Positions 7,941 to 15,365 of a stretch of 32,258 nt of DNA are shown here, in pieces. Where the stretch lies: the NCBI RefSeq assembly GCF_001553455.1, contig NZ_BBOX01000039.1, forward strand, positions 1 through 32,258, given 5' to 3'. Position numbers and translations under genes: made by a program. A model generated the notes under the pieces. It was not told where the DNA came from and did no database searches. It worked only from the letters and a program-made list of their open reading frames with translations. Origin of the DNA: Streptomyces hygroscopicus subsp. hygroscopicus. GTDB taxonomy: Bacteria > Actinomycetota > Actinomycetes > Streptomycetales > Streptomycetaceae. Every line of letters begins with the position of its first letter. The first letter of the stretch is position 1.

Positions 7941-9178
7941 CGCCCGGTCTCCACCATCAGGTCCGGCTCGATGTCCAGGCCGAAGGAGCGCGCGACGCGC
8001 AGGTTGTCGTTGTAGTCGATCTCGTACACGCGGTTGCCCGCCGGGTCGTTGAGGTAGGCGCGGCTGCGGTCGACCTCGATGGCCGGTCCGCGGGTCCCGT
8101 CGGTGCCGCTCTCGGGGGCCTTGGTCAGGAGCGGTTTCGTTGCGGAGACGTGCTTGCCGCTGGCGATGTCGTAGCCGTGCAGCGACCGGTCGGTCTGCAG
8201 GACGATCAGGACCGAGCCCTCCCCCGCGGTGTTCGCGGCGACGACGGGCCCGGTCTTCACCCGGGTCCAGGTGCGCTCCGTGACGTCCAGGACCCATACG
8301 GCCCGGTCCCCGGCCGGCGCCGTGAGCGTGTCGCTGCCGGCCCGGTGGCGGAAGTCCGTGGCCCGTTCCTCCTCGGGGACATCGCCGCCGTACGCGATCT
8401 TCTCGGCCGTGAACGCGCCGTGGGACTCGCGTACGAGCAGGGCGCCGTCCGCGCATCCGAGGACGACGCCGCGCCGGGTGACGGCGTCGCCCCGCGGGTC
8501 CTCGCACTCCGCGGCCGGCGACGCGACGCGTTCGCCCTCGCGGTCGTACACCACGACCCTCGTGGAGCCCTTCCCGTCGTCCGTGAGAGCGAGCAGGTGT
8601 TCCGCGTACGGCACGACGGCGCCGGTATGCGCTCCGGCGAGCGCGCGGGAGGCGCCGACCTTCCCCTTCTCCCATTCGGTCCGGCGGTAGATGCTGGCCC
8701 GGCCGTCCTCGTCGGTCACCGCGGCCACGGCGGCGTCGCCGCGGATCCGTGTTCCGGGGCCGCCGGGGATCCGGCCGACGTCGCGGATCCGCGTGCGGTA
8801 GTAGTGGACGTGGTCGCCGTGGTCCACCATCCAGGCACCGCCGTCGAGGACGTGTGTGCCGCCCGTGGTGTGGAAGTAGCCGAACCGGCCGTCCGTGGTG
8901 AGTTCGGTGGTGCCCTGCCTCCGGGACACCTCGTGCGCTTTTCCGGTGATCAGGTCGAGTACCCGGGTGTCGCCGGTCTCGGGGTCGTTGAGCAGCAGCC
9001 GGGACTGCTGCTCGGCCGCCTCCTGTGCCCCCGCGACGTACCCGTGCGGGGCGGAGGCCGGAGGACCGGTCCGCGGGGCGGACGCGTTGCCGTCCTGGTC
9101 CGCACAGCCGGTGGTGAGCAGCGCCACGGCCGCGAAGACGGCCGATGCCCGGGCGGTGGCGTTTCTTCGTATCGACAA
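7937..9178 (-). CDS. Second AztD-like secreted propeller lipoprotein
   Basis: A 413-residue lipoprotein with signal peptide and lipobox LTTGC (Cys25). The body is a beta-propeller-like repeat (LLLNDPETGDTRVLDL, THVLDGG, WVLDVTERTW, HGYDIASGKH, VYEIDYND). A histidine patch, MVDHGDHVHYYRT, could bind zinc. Sequence pattern and position resemble AztD, but it differs strongly from the aztD copy at 5653. It begins with TTG 9178, preceded by TTGAGGCG about 8 bases upstream, and lies 22 bp after aztB and overlaps aztC by 4 bases. It is probably a second extracytoplasmic zinc carrier or a scaffold for AztC. Exact role unknown; family placement moderately sure. Confidence 0.8.
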   Translation of the reverse strand: MSIRRNATARASAVFAAVALLTTGCADQDGNASAPRTGPPASAPHGYVAGAQEAAEQQSRLLLNDPETGDTRVLDLITGKAHEVSRRQGTTELTTDGRFGYFHTTGGTHVLDGGAWMVDHGDHVHYYRTRIRDVGRIPGGPGTRIRGDAAVAAVTDEDGRASIYRRTEWEKGKVGASRALAGAHTGAVVPYAEHLLALTDDGKGSTRVVVYDREGERVASPAAECEDPRGDAVTRRGVVLGCADGALLVRESHGAFTAEKIAYGGDVPEEERATDFRHRAGSDTLTAPAGDRAVWVLDVTERTWTRVKTGPVVAANTAGEGSVLIVLQTDRSLHGYDIASGKHVSATKPLLTKAPESGTDGTRGPAIEVDRSRAYLNDPAGNRVYEIDYNDNLRVARSFGLDIEPDLMVETGR

Positions 9179-9200
9179 GGGGATCGCCTCAAGGGTTCTT

Positions 9201-10058
9201 TCAGTCGGTTGCGGCGGGGTGGGCGCCGGGCCGGCGGGCCCGGCGGCGGTGGCGGAGGCCGGATGCCAGATGGGAGAGGAAGAACAGGCTCACCGCGAGG
9301 GCCGAGACGGTCGCCCCGGCCGCGGTGCTCAGATGCCAGGACAGCAGGAGGCCGCAGAAGGTGGCGGCGATGCCGAGCAGCGCCGCGAGGGCCATCACGC
9401 CCCGCACGCTGTGCGCCCAGGGCAGGGCGGCCGCCGGCGGAGCGATGAGCAGGCCGAGCACCAGCAGGGTGCCCACGATGTGGAAGGAGGCGACGATGGC
9501 CAGCGCCAGCAGGCCGAGCAGCACGGCGTGCGCCAGGCGCGGGCGCAGACCGAGCGTCCGGGCCTTGCGCGGGTCGAACGCCAGGGCGAGGAAGGCCCGG
9601 TGGCCGAGGACCGAGACGGCGAGCGCCAGCAGCAGGGCCACCCCCAGCAGCGCCAGGTCCTCCTCACGGACGGCGAGCACATCGCCGAAGAGGAACCCGG
9701 TCAGGTCGACCGCGAAGGACTGCGAGCGCGACACGATGATGACGCCGAGCGACAGCATCCCCACGAAGAGCAGGCCGATCCCGGTGTCCTGGGACAGCCT
9801 GGGGGTGCGGCCGAGCGCGGTGACGCCGGCCGTCATCACCGCCGCGCTCAGCAACGCCCCCACCAGCAGGTTGCCGCCCGTCAGCGCGGCCACCGCGACT
9901 CCGGGCAGCAGCCCGTGGGACATCGCGTCGCCGAGGAAGGCCATGCCCCGGAGCACGACCCAGGTGCCCGCCAGGGCACAGATCGCCGACACCAGCATCC
10001 CGCCCCACAGGGCCCGTTGCACGAAGGTCACCTCGAAGGGACCCGTCAGCCACTCCAC
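9201..10058 (-). CDS. aztB: Zinc ABC transporter permease AztB
   Basis: A 285-residue integral membrane protein of the ABC-3 (ZnuB/AztB) family, with about eight or nine hydrophobic segments. The diagnostic block RGMAFLGDAMSHGLLPGVA is near residue 40, and AFDPRKARTLGL forms the cytoplasmic coupling region. HIVGTLLVLGLLIAPPAAA follows. It forms the channel through which AztC-bound zinc enters, powered by AztA. I chose GTG 10058 because a -10-like TAGTGT lies 7 bases upstream, giving a leaderless message, and related proteins begin close to this point. GTG 10067 is the alternative. The start lies only 25 bp from the divergent aztA start, and a Zur box lies between. Confidence 0.93.
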   Translation of the reverse strand: MEWLTGPFEVTFVQRALWGGMLVSAICALAGTWVVLRGMAFLGDAMSHGLLPGVAVAALTGGNLLVGALLSAAVMTAGVTALGRTPRLSQDTGIGLLFVGMLSLGVIIVSRSQSFAVDLTGFLFGDVLAVREEDLALLGVALLLALAVSVLGHRAFLALAFDPRKARTLGLRPRLAHAVLLGLLALAIVASFHIVGTLLVLGLLIAPPAAALPWAHSVRGVMALAALLGIAATFCGLLLSWHLSTAAGATVSALAVSLFFLSHLASGLRHRRRARRPGAHPAATD

Positions 10059-10065
10059 GGCAAGC

Positions 10066-10075
10066 ACACTACAAT
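10066..10075. promoter_or_regulatory. Overlapping divergent -10 elements of aztB and aztA
   Basis: On the plus strand TACAAT (10070-10075) lies 7 bases before ATG 10083 of aztA. On the minus strand TAGTGT (10071-10066) lies 7 bases before GTG 10058 of aztB. The two hexamers share two bases. No Shine-Dalgarno sequence is present before either gene, which fits leaderless transcripts from back-to-back promoters. The -35 elements are weak. This is prediction from spacing. Confidence 0.55.
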
Positions 10076-10089
10076 GAAAATCATGTTCA
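10075..10089. promoter_or_regulatory. Zur box (zinc uptake regulator operator)
   Basis: TGAAAATCATGTTCA is a 7-1-7 imperfect palindrome that, as I recall the Streptomyces Zur consensus (TGAAAATCATTTTCA type), differs by one base. It is markedly AT-rich in a very GC-rich setting. It covers the -10/start region of aztA and lies just upstream of the aztB -10. Zinc-loaded Zur bound here would block both transcripts; under zinc shortage both would be expressed. Confidence 0.82.
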
Positions 10090-10814
10090 AAAAACCGGTG
10101 TTCTCCGCCACCGCCGGGGACCGTTCACCCCGCGTCCGCCTCAGCGAGCTGTCCGCCGGCTACCCCGGCCGTCCCGTCCTCCACCAACTCGACGCCGACA
10201 TACCGGCGTTGGCCATCACCGCGCTCGTCGGCCCGAACGGCAGCGGAAAGTCCACCCTGCTCGGGGTGGTGGCCGGTGTGATCCGGCCGACATCGGGCGA
10301 GCTCCTCCACAACGGCGGCCGGCCGCCGGCGTTCGTCCCGCAGCGCGGAGCCGTCGGTGACGCACTGCCGCTGACGGTCCGGCAGACCGTGGAGATGGGA
10401 CGCTGGGGCGACCGCGGGCCGTGGCGCCGGCTGACCCGGCGGGACCGCGCCACGGTGGACACCGCCATGGAACGGCTGGCCGTCACCGGCCTGGCCGCAC
10501 GCCAACTCGCGGAGCTGTCGGGCGGACAGCGGCAACGCGTCCTGATCGCCCAGGGACTCGCCCAGGAGTCGGACCTGCTGCTGCTGGACGAGCCCACCAC
10601 GGGCCTCGATCCGGAGGCCCGGGAGCGGATCACGACGCTGCTGACGGAGCTGGTCACCGACGGGGTGACCGTCGTCCAGGCCACCCACGACCTGGCGGCC
10701 GCACGCTCGGCGGACGCCTGTCTCCTGCTCCACGACGGTCACCTGGCCGGGCAGGGGGACCCCGCGCAGCTCCTCACCGCTTCCACGCTCGCCCGGATCT
10801 GGCAACCGGTGTGA
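10083..10814 (+). CDS. aztA: Zinc ABC transporter ATP-binding protein AztA
   Basis: A 243-residue cytoplasmic ATPase. Walker A GPNGSGKS is at residues 50-57. The Q-loop region PAFVPQRGAV, the signature LSGGQRQR, Walker B LLLLDEPTTG and the switch histidine in ATHD follow in order. It powers the AztB permease. It is encoded alone and divergent from the aztB operon, unlike a simple aztABCD order. ATG 10083 lies 7 bases after a TACAAT -10, so the message is probably leaderless. ATG 10074 and GTG 10098 are alternative starts; the conserved domain begins only near residue 18. The Zur box overlaps the start codon. Confidence 0.94.
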   Translation: MFKKPVFSATAGDRSPRVRLSELSAGYPGRPVLHQLDADIPALAITALVGPNGSGKSTLLGVVAGVIRPTSGELLHNGGRPPAFVPQRGAVGDALPLTVRQTVEMGRWGDRGPWRRLTRRDRATVDTAMERLAVTGLAARQLAELSGGQRQRVLIAQGLAQESDLLLLDEPTTGLDPEARERITTLLTELVTDGVTVVQATHDLAAARSADACLLLHDGHLAGQGDPAQLLTASTLARIWQPV

Positions 10815-11071
10815 GGAGAGCACCGCCCGGTCTGCCGAGCGCCGCCCCGTCTGCCGAGCGCCGCTCATCGACCGGCCCAGCGCCCGGTGCTTCCGTCTCG
10901 GGCGGCGTCGACCGGACCGGTCCCGTCCGCCGCTCGATGCCGCCTCCGGCCCAGCGGGCGGCGGTGCCGGATGCGGTCGCGGCGGTGCGGGGCGACACTG
11001 GCGGGGAGGGCACCAGCCGTGATGCGGAGTGTGCGTATGGATGGTCTGCCATCCGTCTGGGAGAGCACGCG

Positions 11072-12541
11072 ATGAACACGCCCCACAGGCGCCGGGGCGC
11101 CCGGGGCGTCCCGAGGGTCCGGGACCTGCCCACCCGCATCGACGCCACCGGCACCCGCCGGGAGACCGACGCACTGGGCACCGTCGAGGTCCCCGCGGAC
11201 CGGTACTGGGGCGCCCGGACCCAGCGGTCCCTGATCCACTTCGCGATCGGGGACGACCGCATGCCCAAGGCGGTCTACCACGCCTACGGCCACGTCAAGA
11301 AGGCCGCCGCGCTGGTCAACGGCCGACAGGAGCGGCTGGCGGGCTGGCAGGCCGACCTGATCGCGCATGTGGCCGACGAAGTGGTCTCCGGTGCGCTGGA
11401 CGACCACTTCCCGCTGTACGTGTGGCAGGACGGTTCCGGCACCCAGACCAATACGAACGTCAACGAGGTCATCAGCAATCGGGCGATCCAGCTGGTCGGC
11501 GGCGTCATGGGCAGCAAGGATCCGGTACACCCCGATGACCACGTCAACCTGGGCCAGTCCGCCAACGACACCTTCCCCACGGCCATGCACATCGCCGCGG
11601 TGCGCATCCTGCACGACCCCCTGTTGCCGCAGGTCAGCCTGCTCCAGGAGGCCATCGCCGCCAAGTCCCGCGCCTGGTACGAGGTGGTCAAGACCGGCCG
11701 CACCCATCTGCGGGACGCGGTCCCCCTCTCCGTGGGACAGGAGTGGTCCGGGTACGCCGCCCAGCTCTCCGACGCGCTGGAGCGGCTGCGCGCCACCCTG
11801 CCGGATCTGTACCAGCTCGCCATCGGCGGCACGGCCGTCGGCACCGGGCTGGGCGCTCCCGAGGGCTTCGGCCGGGCGGTGGCCCAGGAGATCGCCGGGG
11901 CCACCGGACATCCGTTCAAGGTGGCGTCCAACTCCTTCGCCGCGCAGAGCGGTGTGGACACCATGGTGGCCGCCTCCGCCGGGCTGCGGGGGCTCGCCGT
12001 TCCCCTGATGAAGATCGCCAACGATATCCGCTGGCTCGCCTCCGGGCCGCGCTGCGGAATCGGGGAGCTCACGCTGCCCGTGAACGAGCCGGGCAGCACC
12101 GGTATGCCCGGCAAGGTCAACCCGAGCCAGTGCGAGGCCATGATCATGGTGTGCACCCAGGTGCTCGCCGACGACGGTGCCGTCGCGCACGCGGGCACGC
12201 AGGGAAACTTCCAGCTCAACGCCGCGCGGCCGCTCGTCATCAGCGATTTCCTGCGCTCCGCCCGGATTCTCGCCGACGCCTGCGAGAAGCTGCGCGAGTA
12301 CTGCGTGGAGGGCATCGAGCTGAATCGCGAGCAGATCGACGACTACCTCGCGCGCTCGCTGATGCTGGTCACCGCGCTGGCCCCGGAGATCGGCCGTGAC
12401 AAGGCCGACGAGATCGCCCACAAGGCCGCCGCCGAGGGGATGACGCTGCGCGAGGCCGCCATCGCCAGCGGCCATATCGGCGCCGAGGACTTCGACCGCA
12501 TCGTGGACCCCAGGAAGATGGCCCGCCTGCGCGACGGCTGA
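11072..12541 (+). CDS. fumC: Fumarate hydratase class II
   Basis: A 489-residue enzyme of the fumarase/aspartase family that interconverts fumarate and malate in the TCA cycle. Class II fumarase motifs are clear: YWGARTQRS, SGTQTNTNVNEVISNRA, the B-site-like HPDDHVNLGQSANDTFPTAMH, GRTHLRDAVPL, and the catalytic loop GSTGMPGKVNP. The loop keeps the catalytic serine (first S) and the lysine, while the usual second serine is threonine and the next hydrophobic residue glycine. The N-terminus has a 30-residue basic extension before the fold. ATG 11072 has GGGAGAG about 7 bases upstream. Aspartase is less likely because the fumarase-type B-site and GQSANDTFPT are present. A 17-codon open frame overlaps the start (ATGA). 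Confidence 0.93.
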   Translation: MNTPHRRRGARGVPRVRDLPTRIDATGTRRETDALGTVEVPADRYWGARTQRSLIHFAIGDDRMPKAVYHAYGHVKKAAALVNGRQERLAGWQADLIAHVADEVVSGALDDHFPLYVWQDGSGTQTNTNVNEVISNRAIQLVGGVMGSKDPVHPDDHVNLGQSANDTFPTAMHIAAVRILHDPLLPQVSLLQEAIAAKSRAWYEVVKTGRTHLRDAVPLSVGQEWSGYAAQLSDALERLRATLPDLYQLAIGGTAVGTGLGAPEGFGRAVAQEIAGATGHPFKVASNSFAAQSGVDTMVAASAGLRGLAVPLMKIANDIRWLASGPRCGIGELTLPVNEPGSTGMPGKVNPSQCEAMIMVCTQVLADDGAVAHAGTQGNFQLNAARPLVISDFLRSARILADACEKLREYCVEGIELNREQIDDYLARSLMLVTALAPEIGRDKADEIAHKAAAEGMTLREAAIASGHIGAEDFDRIVDPRKMARLRDG

Positions 12542-12597
12542 GCCCGCGGTGCGATCCCCCGTGTCCGTCCCGTCCCCGTGTCCGTCCGTCTCCGCGT

Positions 12598-12661
12598 GCG
12601 TTCCTTCCCGCGCGTGTTCATTCCCCCCTGCGTTCATTCCCGCGTGCGTTCATCGGTGTGT
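12598..12661. repeat. 16-bp tandem repeat at the deacetylase 3' end
   Basis: Four 16-bp units of the type GCGTTCATTCCCGCGT (12598, 12614, 12630, 12646), with the outer copies less exact. The repeat encodes the tail (MNARGNERRGE) of the minus-strand deacetylase and supplies its stop codon. A change of copy number would shift the reading frame of that tail. Confidence 0.75.
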
Positions 12662-13436
12662 GCACGGGCCCGTGGCCTGAGCGGCGCGCTCCGGGCTCGT
12701 GACCCCCTCGGCGTATCCCGTGCTCGGCCAGCGGGCCCACCTCCCAGCCGGCGGCCCGGCACTCCGCCACCACCGCGGGCAGCGCGGCCAGCGTGGCACG
12801 CCAGCAGCCGGGCGCCGCCGCCCGGTCGGTGTCGTGCAGCAGCACCGTGGCACCGCCGCGCAGATCACGCCGTACGGTGGCGAGCACCGACCGCGCGGTG
12901 GCGTCCGCGGACCAGTCGCGCCCCCAGGCCGACCAGAGGACGGGGGTGAGTCCGGCCCGTGCCGCCGCGAGCCAGCGGCCGCCGGTGAGGATGCCGTACG
13001 GCGGCCGGTACCACCGCGGTGCCGCCCCGGTGACCAGCCGTACGGCGCGGGCGGCGCGGGCCACCTCGCGGGCGTCCCGGGCCACCGTGGGCAGCCAGGG
13101 ACGGCTGTGGGTCCAGCCGTGGACGGCGAGTTCGTGGCCCCGGCGGACGATCTCCAGCGTGGTGCGCGGGGAACGCGTCACCGCCTCGCCCAGGACGAAG
13201 AAGGTGGCCCGTACGCCCAGTTCGTCCAGGACCCGCAGGAAGTGCGGTGTGGTGCGCGGATCGGGTCCGTCGTCGAAGGTGAGGGCCACGTGGTCGGACC
13301 GGCCGCGGCCCGCCAGGGCCGGGAAGAGGGCCCGCCGCGCTCCGGGCAGCCAGGTGCCGGCCGGTGCGATGTGCGCGGCCGCCGCCAGCAGCGTCGCGTT
13401 CCGCACCAGGGCACCGCGGTGGTGGCGCTCGCTCAT
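12618..13436 (-). CDS. Polysaccharide deacetylase (NodB family)
   Basis: A 272-residue carbohydrate esterase 4-type enzyme that would remove acetyl (or similar acyl) groups from a glycan or glycolipid sugar. The five NodB motifs are present: TFDDGPD with Asp55 and Asp56; HGWTHS with metal-binding His106 and His110; RPPYG at 144-148; the DWSAD region; and LLHD with His201. The hydrophobic N-terminal stretch at about 12-30 could be a membrane anchor but is a poor signal peptide. The gene overlaps the end of the DMT transporter by ATGA (13433-13436). The repeat-built C-terminal tail is unusual. With the neighbours it suggests modification of an envelope glycolipid. Confidence 0.92.
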   Translation of the reverse strand: MSERHHRGALVRNATLLAAAAHIAPAGTWLPGARRALFPALAGRGRSDHVALTFDDGPDPRTTPHFLRVLDELGVRATFFVLGEAVTRSPRTTLEIVRRGHELAVHGWTHSRPWLPTVARDAREVARAARAVRLVTGAAPRWYRPPYGILTGGRWLAAARAGLTPVLWSAWGRDWSADATARSVLATVRRDLRGGATVLLHDTDRAAAPGCWRATLAALPAVVAECRAAGWEVGPLAEHGIRRGGHEPGARRSGHGPVHTPMNARGNERRGE

Positions 13437-14407
13437 GGCGTCCGGCCACCGCTCGGGTTCCGCCGCCCTCGGGACAGCGGTGGCCGTGACGTCCCGGCGG
13501 TCCGGTCCGCGGTGTCCGGCGGCTCGGGGGCGGTCGCGTCCCAGGCGCCGCACATGGCGGGAGAGCGGGTCAGCCCCACGATGCCGGCCGCCATCAGCAG
13601 GATGCCGGCCATCTCGGGCAGGATGCGCAGCCCCAGTTCGATGCGCTCGGCGAACAGCACCCAGCCCAGCACGATGCTCACCAGGGCGTCCCCGAGGGTG
13701 AGCGCGGGCTGGGACGCGGCGAGGGTGCCCGCGCGCAGGGTGCTCTGCAGCAGCAGGAAGCTCAGCAGTCCCACGGCGCACACCGCGTACAGCGGCCAGT
13801 CGGTGAGCACCGCGGCCACTCCCCCGGAGAACCGCCCGGTGAACTCCTTGATCAGCGCGGCCGTGCAGGCGAAACAGGCGGCGGTGGCGCATCCGAGGAC
13901 CACGGCGCGCGCCGCCCCGCGCACCACCCGGGCCACCGCGATCAGACTGCCCACGACGATGGCCACCGCCACGCCCGCGGGCAGCCACGTGCCGTTGCGC
14001 GCCGTGGTCTCGCCGTGCGAGGGGTCGGCCGCCGCCAGGAAGAGCGCGAGCCCGGCGGCGAGCATCACGAACGACCGCCAGGTCCGGCCGTCCGGGCGAT
14101 GGCGGAAGACCAGACTGCCGACCACCAGCGTGAACAGCAGTTCGCTGACCAGCAGTGGCTGAACCGCGGAGAGCCGTCCGACCGCCAGCGCGCCCACCTG
14201 TGCCACCGCCGAGACCACCATCGCGGCCAGCCCGGCCAGCCAGTACGGGCGGCGCAGCAGACGTGCCAGCCGCAGCAGGTCCCCCTTCGGCCCCCGGGCG
14301 CCCCGGTCCCCCCGGTCCTGGTCCATCGCGGCCCGCCGTTGCAGGACGGAGGCCGCGCCGTTGCCCAGAGCGGACAGCAGGGCGAGCACCACGGCCAGGA
14401 CGTTCAC
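13433..14407 (-). CDS. DMT-superfamily (EamA-like) membrane transporter
   Basis: A 324-residue integral membrane protein with about nine or ten hydrophobic segments and a hydrophilic C-terminal tail from about residue 285. The opening NVLAVVLALLSALGNGAASVLQ and the second-half SQPALTLGDALVSIVLGWVLFAERI resemble the DMT transporters paired with envelope enzymes in actinomycetes. The substrate is unknown; nucleotide-sugar, lipid-linked sugar or small amphiphile export would fit the neighbours. The GTG start at 14407 lies 6 bp after the SDR stop, and the stop overlaps the deacetylase start, so the three genes form one coupled operon. Confidence 0.9.
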   Translation of the reverse strand: MNVLAVVLALLSALGNGAASVLQRRAAMDQDRGDRGARGPKGDLLRLARLLRRPYWLAGLAAMVVSAVAQVGALAVGRLSAVQPLLVSELLFTLVVGSLVFRHRPDGRTWRSFVMLAAGLALFLAAADPSHGETTARNGTWLPAGVAVAIVVGSLIAVARVVRGAARAVVLGCATAACFACTAALIKEFTGRFSGGVAAVLTDWPLYAVCAVGLLSFLLLQSTLRAGTLAASQPALTLGDALVSIVLGWVLFAERIELGLRILPEMAGILLMAAGIVGLTRSPAMCGAWDATAPEPPDTADRTAGTSRPPLSRGRRNPSGGRTP

Positions 14408-14413
14408 CGCGGG

Positions 14414-15232
14414 TCACCCGAAGCGTGCGGCCAACCGGTGGTACAGCCCGGGGGCCAGGGCGCGGACCGCCACGGGCAGCCGCATCCAGGCCGGTACGTA
14501 CACCTCGTTCCGCCCGTGCTCGACGGCGTCCCAGACCGCGTCGGCGATCCGCTCGGGCGGCAGCGGCCGCGGCCGCCGGCGGGTGTACGGGGCGCCGCGC
14601 CGGGCGAAGAACGGCGTGTCCACCACGCCGGGGACCACATGGGTGACGCGGACACCGGCCCGGCGCAGCTCCAGGCGCAGGGCGTCGGCGAAGACGCCGA
14701 GAGCCGCCTTGGCCCCGGAGTACACCGCCTCGCCCCGCACCCCGACGGTCCCGGCCACCGATCCGATCAGCACGATGTGTCCCCGCCGCTCGGCCTGCAT
14801 CCGGGGCACGACCGTGCGGACCAGCCGCATCGCGGCGAGCAGGTCGACGCGGACCACCTGTTCGATGGCGACGGGCGGCATCGTGGCGAAGGGACCGGCC
14901 CAGCCCACGCCCGCCCCCGCGACCAGCAGATCCACCCGCCCGGCGGCCCGGATGGCGTCCTGGACCAGCGCCTCCGGGCCCTCCGGCGCGGACAGGTCGA
15001 CGGGAAGGGCGAGGGCCGATGTCCGGTCGGCCACCCGGTCGAGCCGTTCCCGGTGGCGGCCGCTGACCAGCAGCCGCCATCCGTCCTCGGCCGCGATCCG
15101 GTCGGCGATGGCGGCGCCGATGCCCGAGGAGGCACCGGTCACCAGCGCGACCCTGGTCCCGGTGGCGGTGCGACCGCGGGTGTACCGCACCTGGCCGCGG
15201 TCGAGGGGTGCGTCCGGGAGGGGGCGGGTCAT
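14414..15232 (-). CDS. Short-chain dehydrogenase/reductase, first gene of envelope operon
   Basis: A 272-residue SDR. The cofactor motif TGASSGIG is at 32-39. Catalytic Ser158 (LIGSVAG), Tyr171 and Lys175 (YSGAK) are present. A conserved VVPGVVDTPFF follows, and the C-terminus ALAPGLYHRLAARFG is amphipathic, typical of SDRs that handle lipophilic substrates. ATG 15232 has GGGAGA about 5 bases upstream; the longer open frame to 15394 would run into the divergent gene's control region. The gene leads an operon with the DMT transporter and deacetylase and is divergent from a glycosyltransferase. Lipid or sterol-like substrate is inference. Confidence 0.92.
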   Translation of the reverse strand: MTRPLPDAPLDRGQVRYTRGRTATGTRVALVTGASSGIGAAIADRIAAEDGWRLLVSGRHRERLDRVADRTSALALPVDLSAPEGPEALVQDAIRAAGRVDLLVAGAGVGWAGPFATMPPVAIEQVVRVDLLAAMRLVRTVVPRMQAERRGHIVLIGSVAGTVGVRGEAVYSGAKAALGVFADALRLELRRAGVRVTHVVPGVVDTPFFARRGAPYTRRRPRPLPPERIADAVWDAVEHGRNEVYVPAWMRLPVAVRALAPGLYHRLAARFG

Positions 15233-15293
15233 GGCATCTCCCTGTCTCGCCGCCGGCCGGCTGCTGGTCCTGGGGCACCGGCCGTCGAGCGCG

Positions 15294-15318
15294 GTTTGAC
15301 GGTGCGCGGGGCGGATAC
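15294..15318 (+). promoter_or_regulatory. Sigma-B-like promoter of the glycosyltransferase gene
   Basis: GTTT (15294-15297), a 15-base spacer and GGATAC (15313-15318) resemble the stress sigma-B promoter of Streptomyces (GnnT, 14-16 bases, GGGTAC/T), with one mismatch in the -10. The predicted start point near 15325 gives a roughly 40-base leader ending in GGAGGT before ATG 15366. Confidence 0.4.
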
Positions 15319-15365
15319 CTCCAGTGAGCCACGAGGAGCCGAGCCTCGCACCATCGGAGGTGGTC

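Noticed and set aside
10421..11071. N-terminal extension of the fumarase open frame back through aztA
   Set aside because: The frame is a shadow of the aztA gene; homology and the ribosome binding site put the start at 11072.
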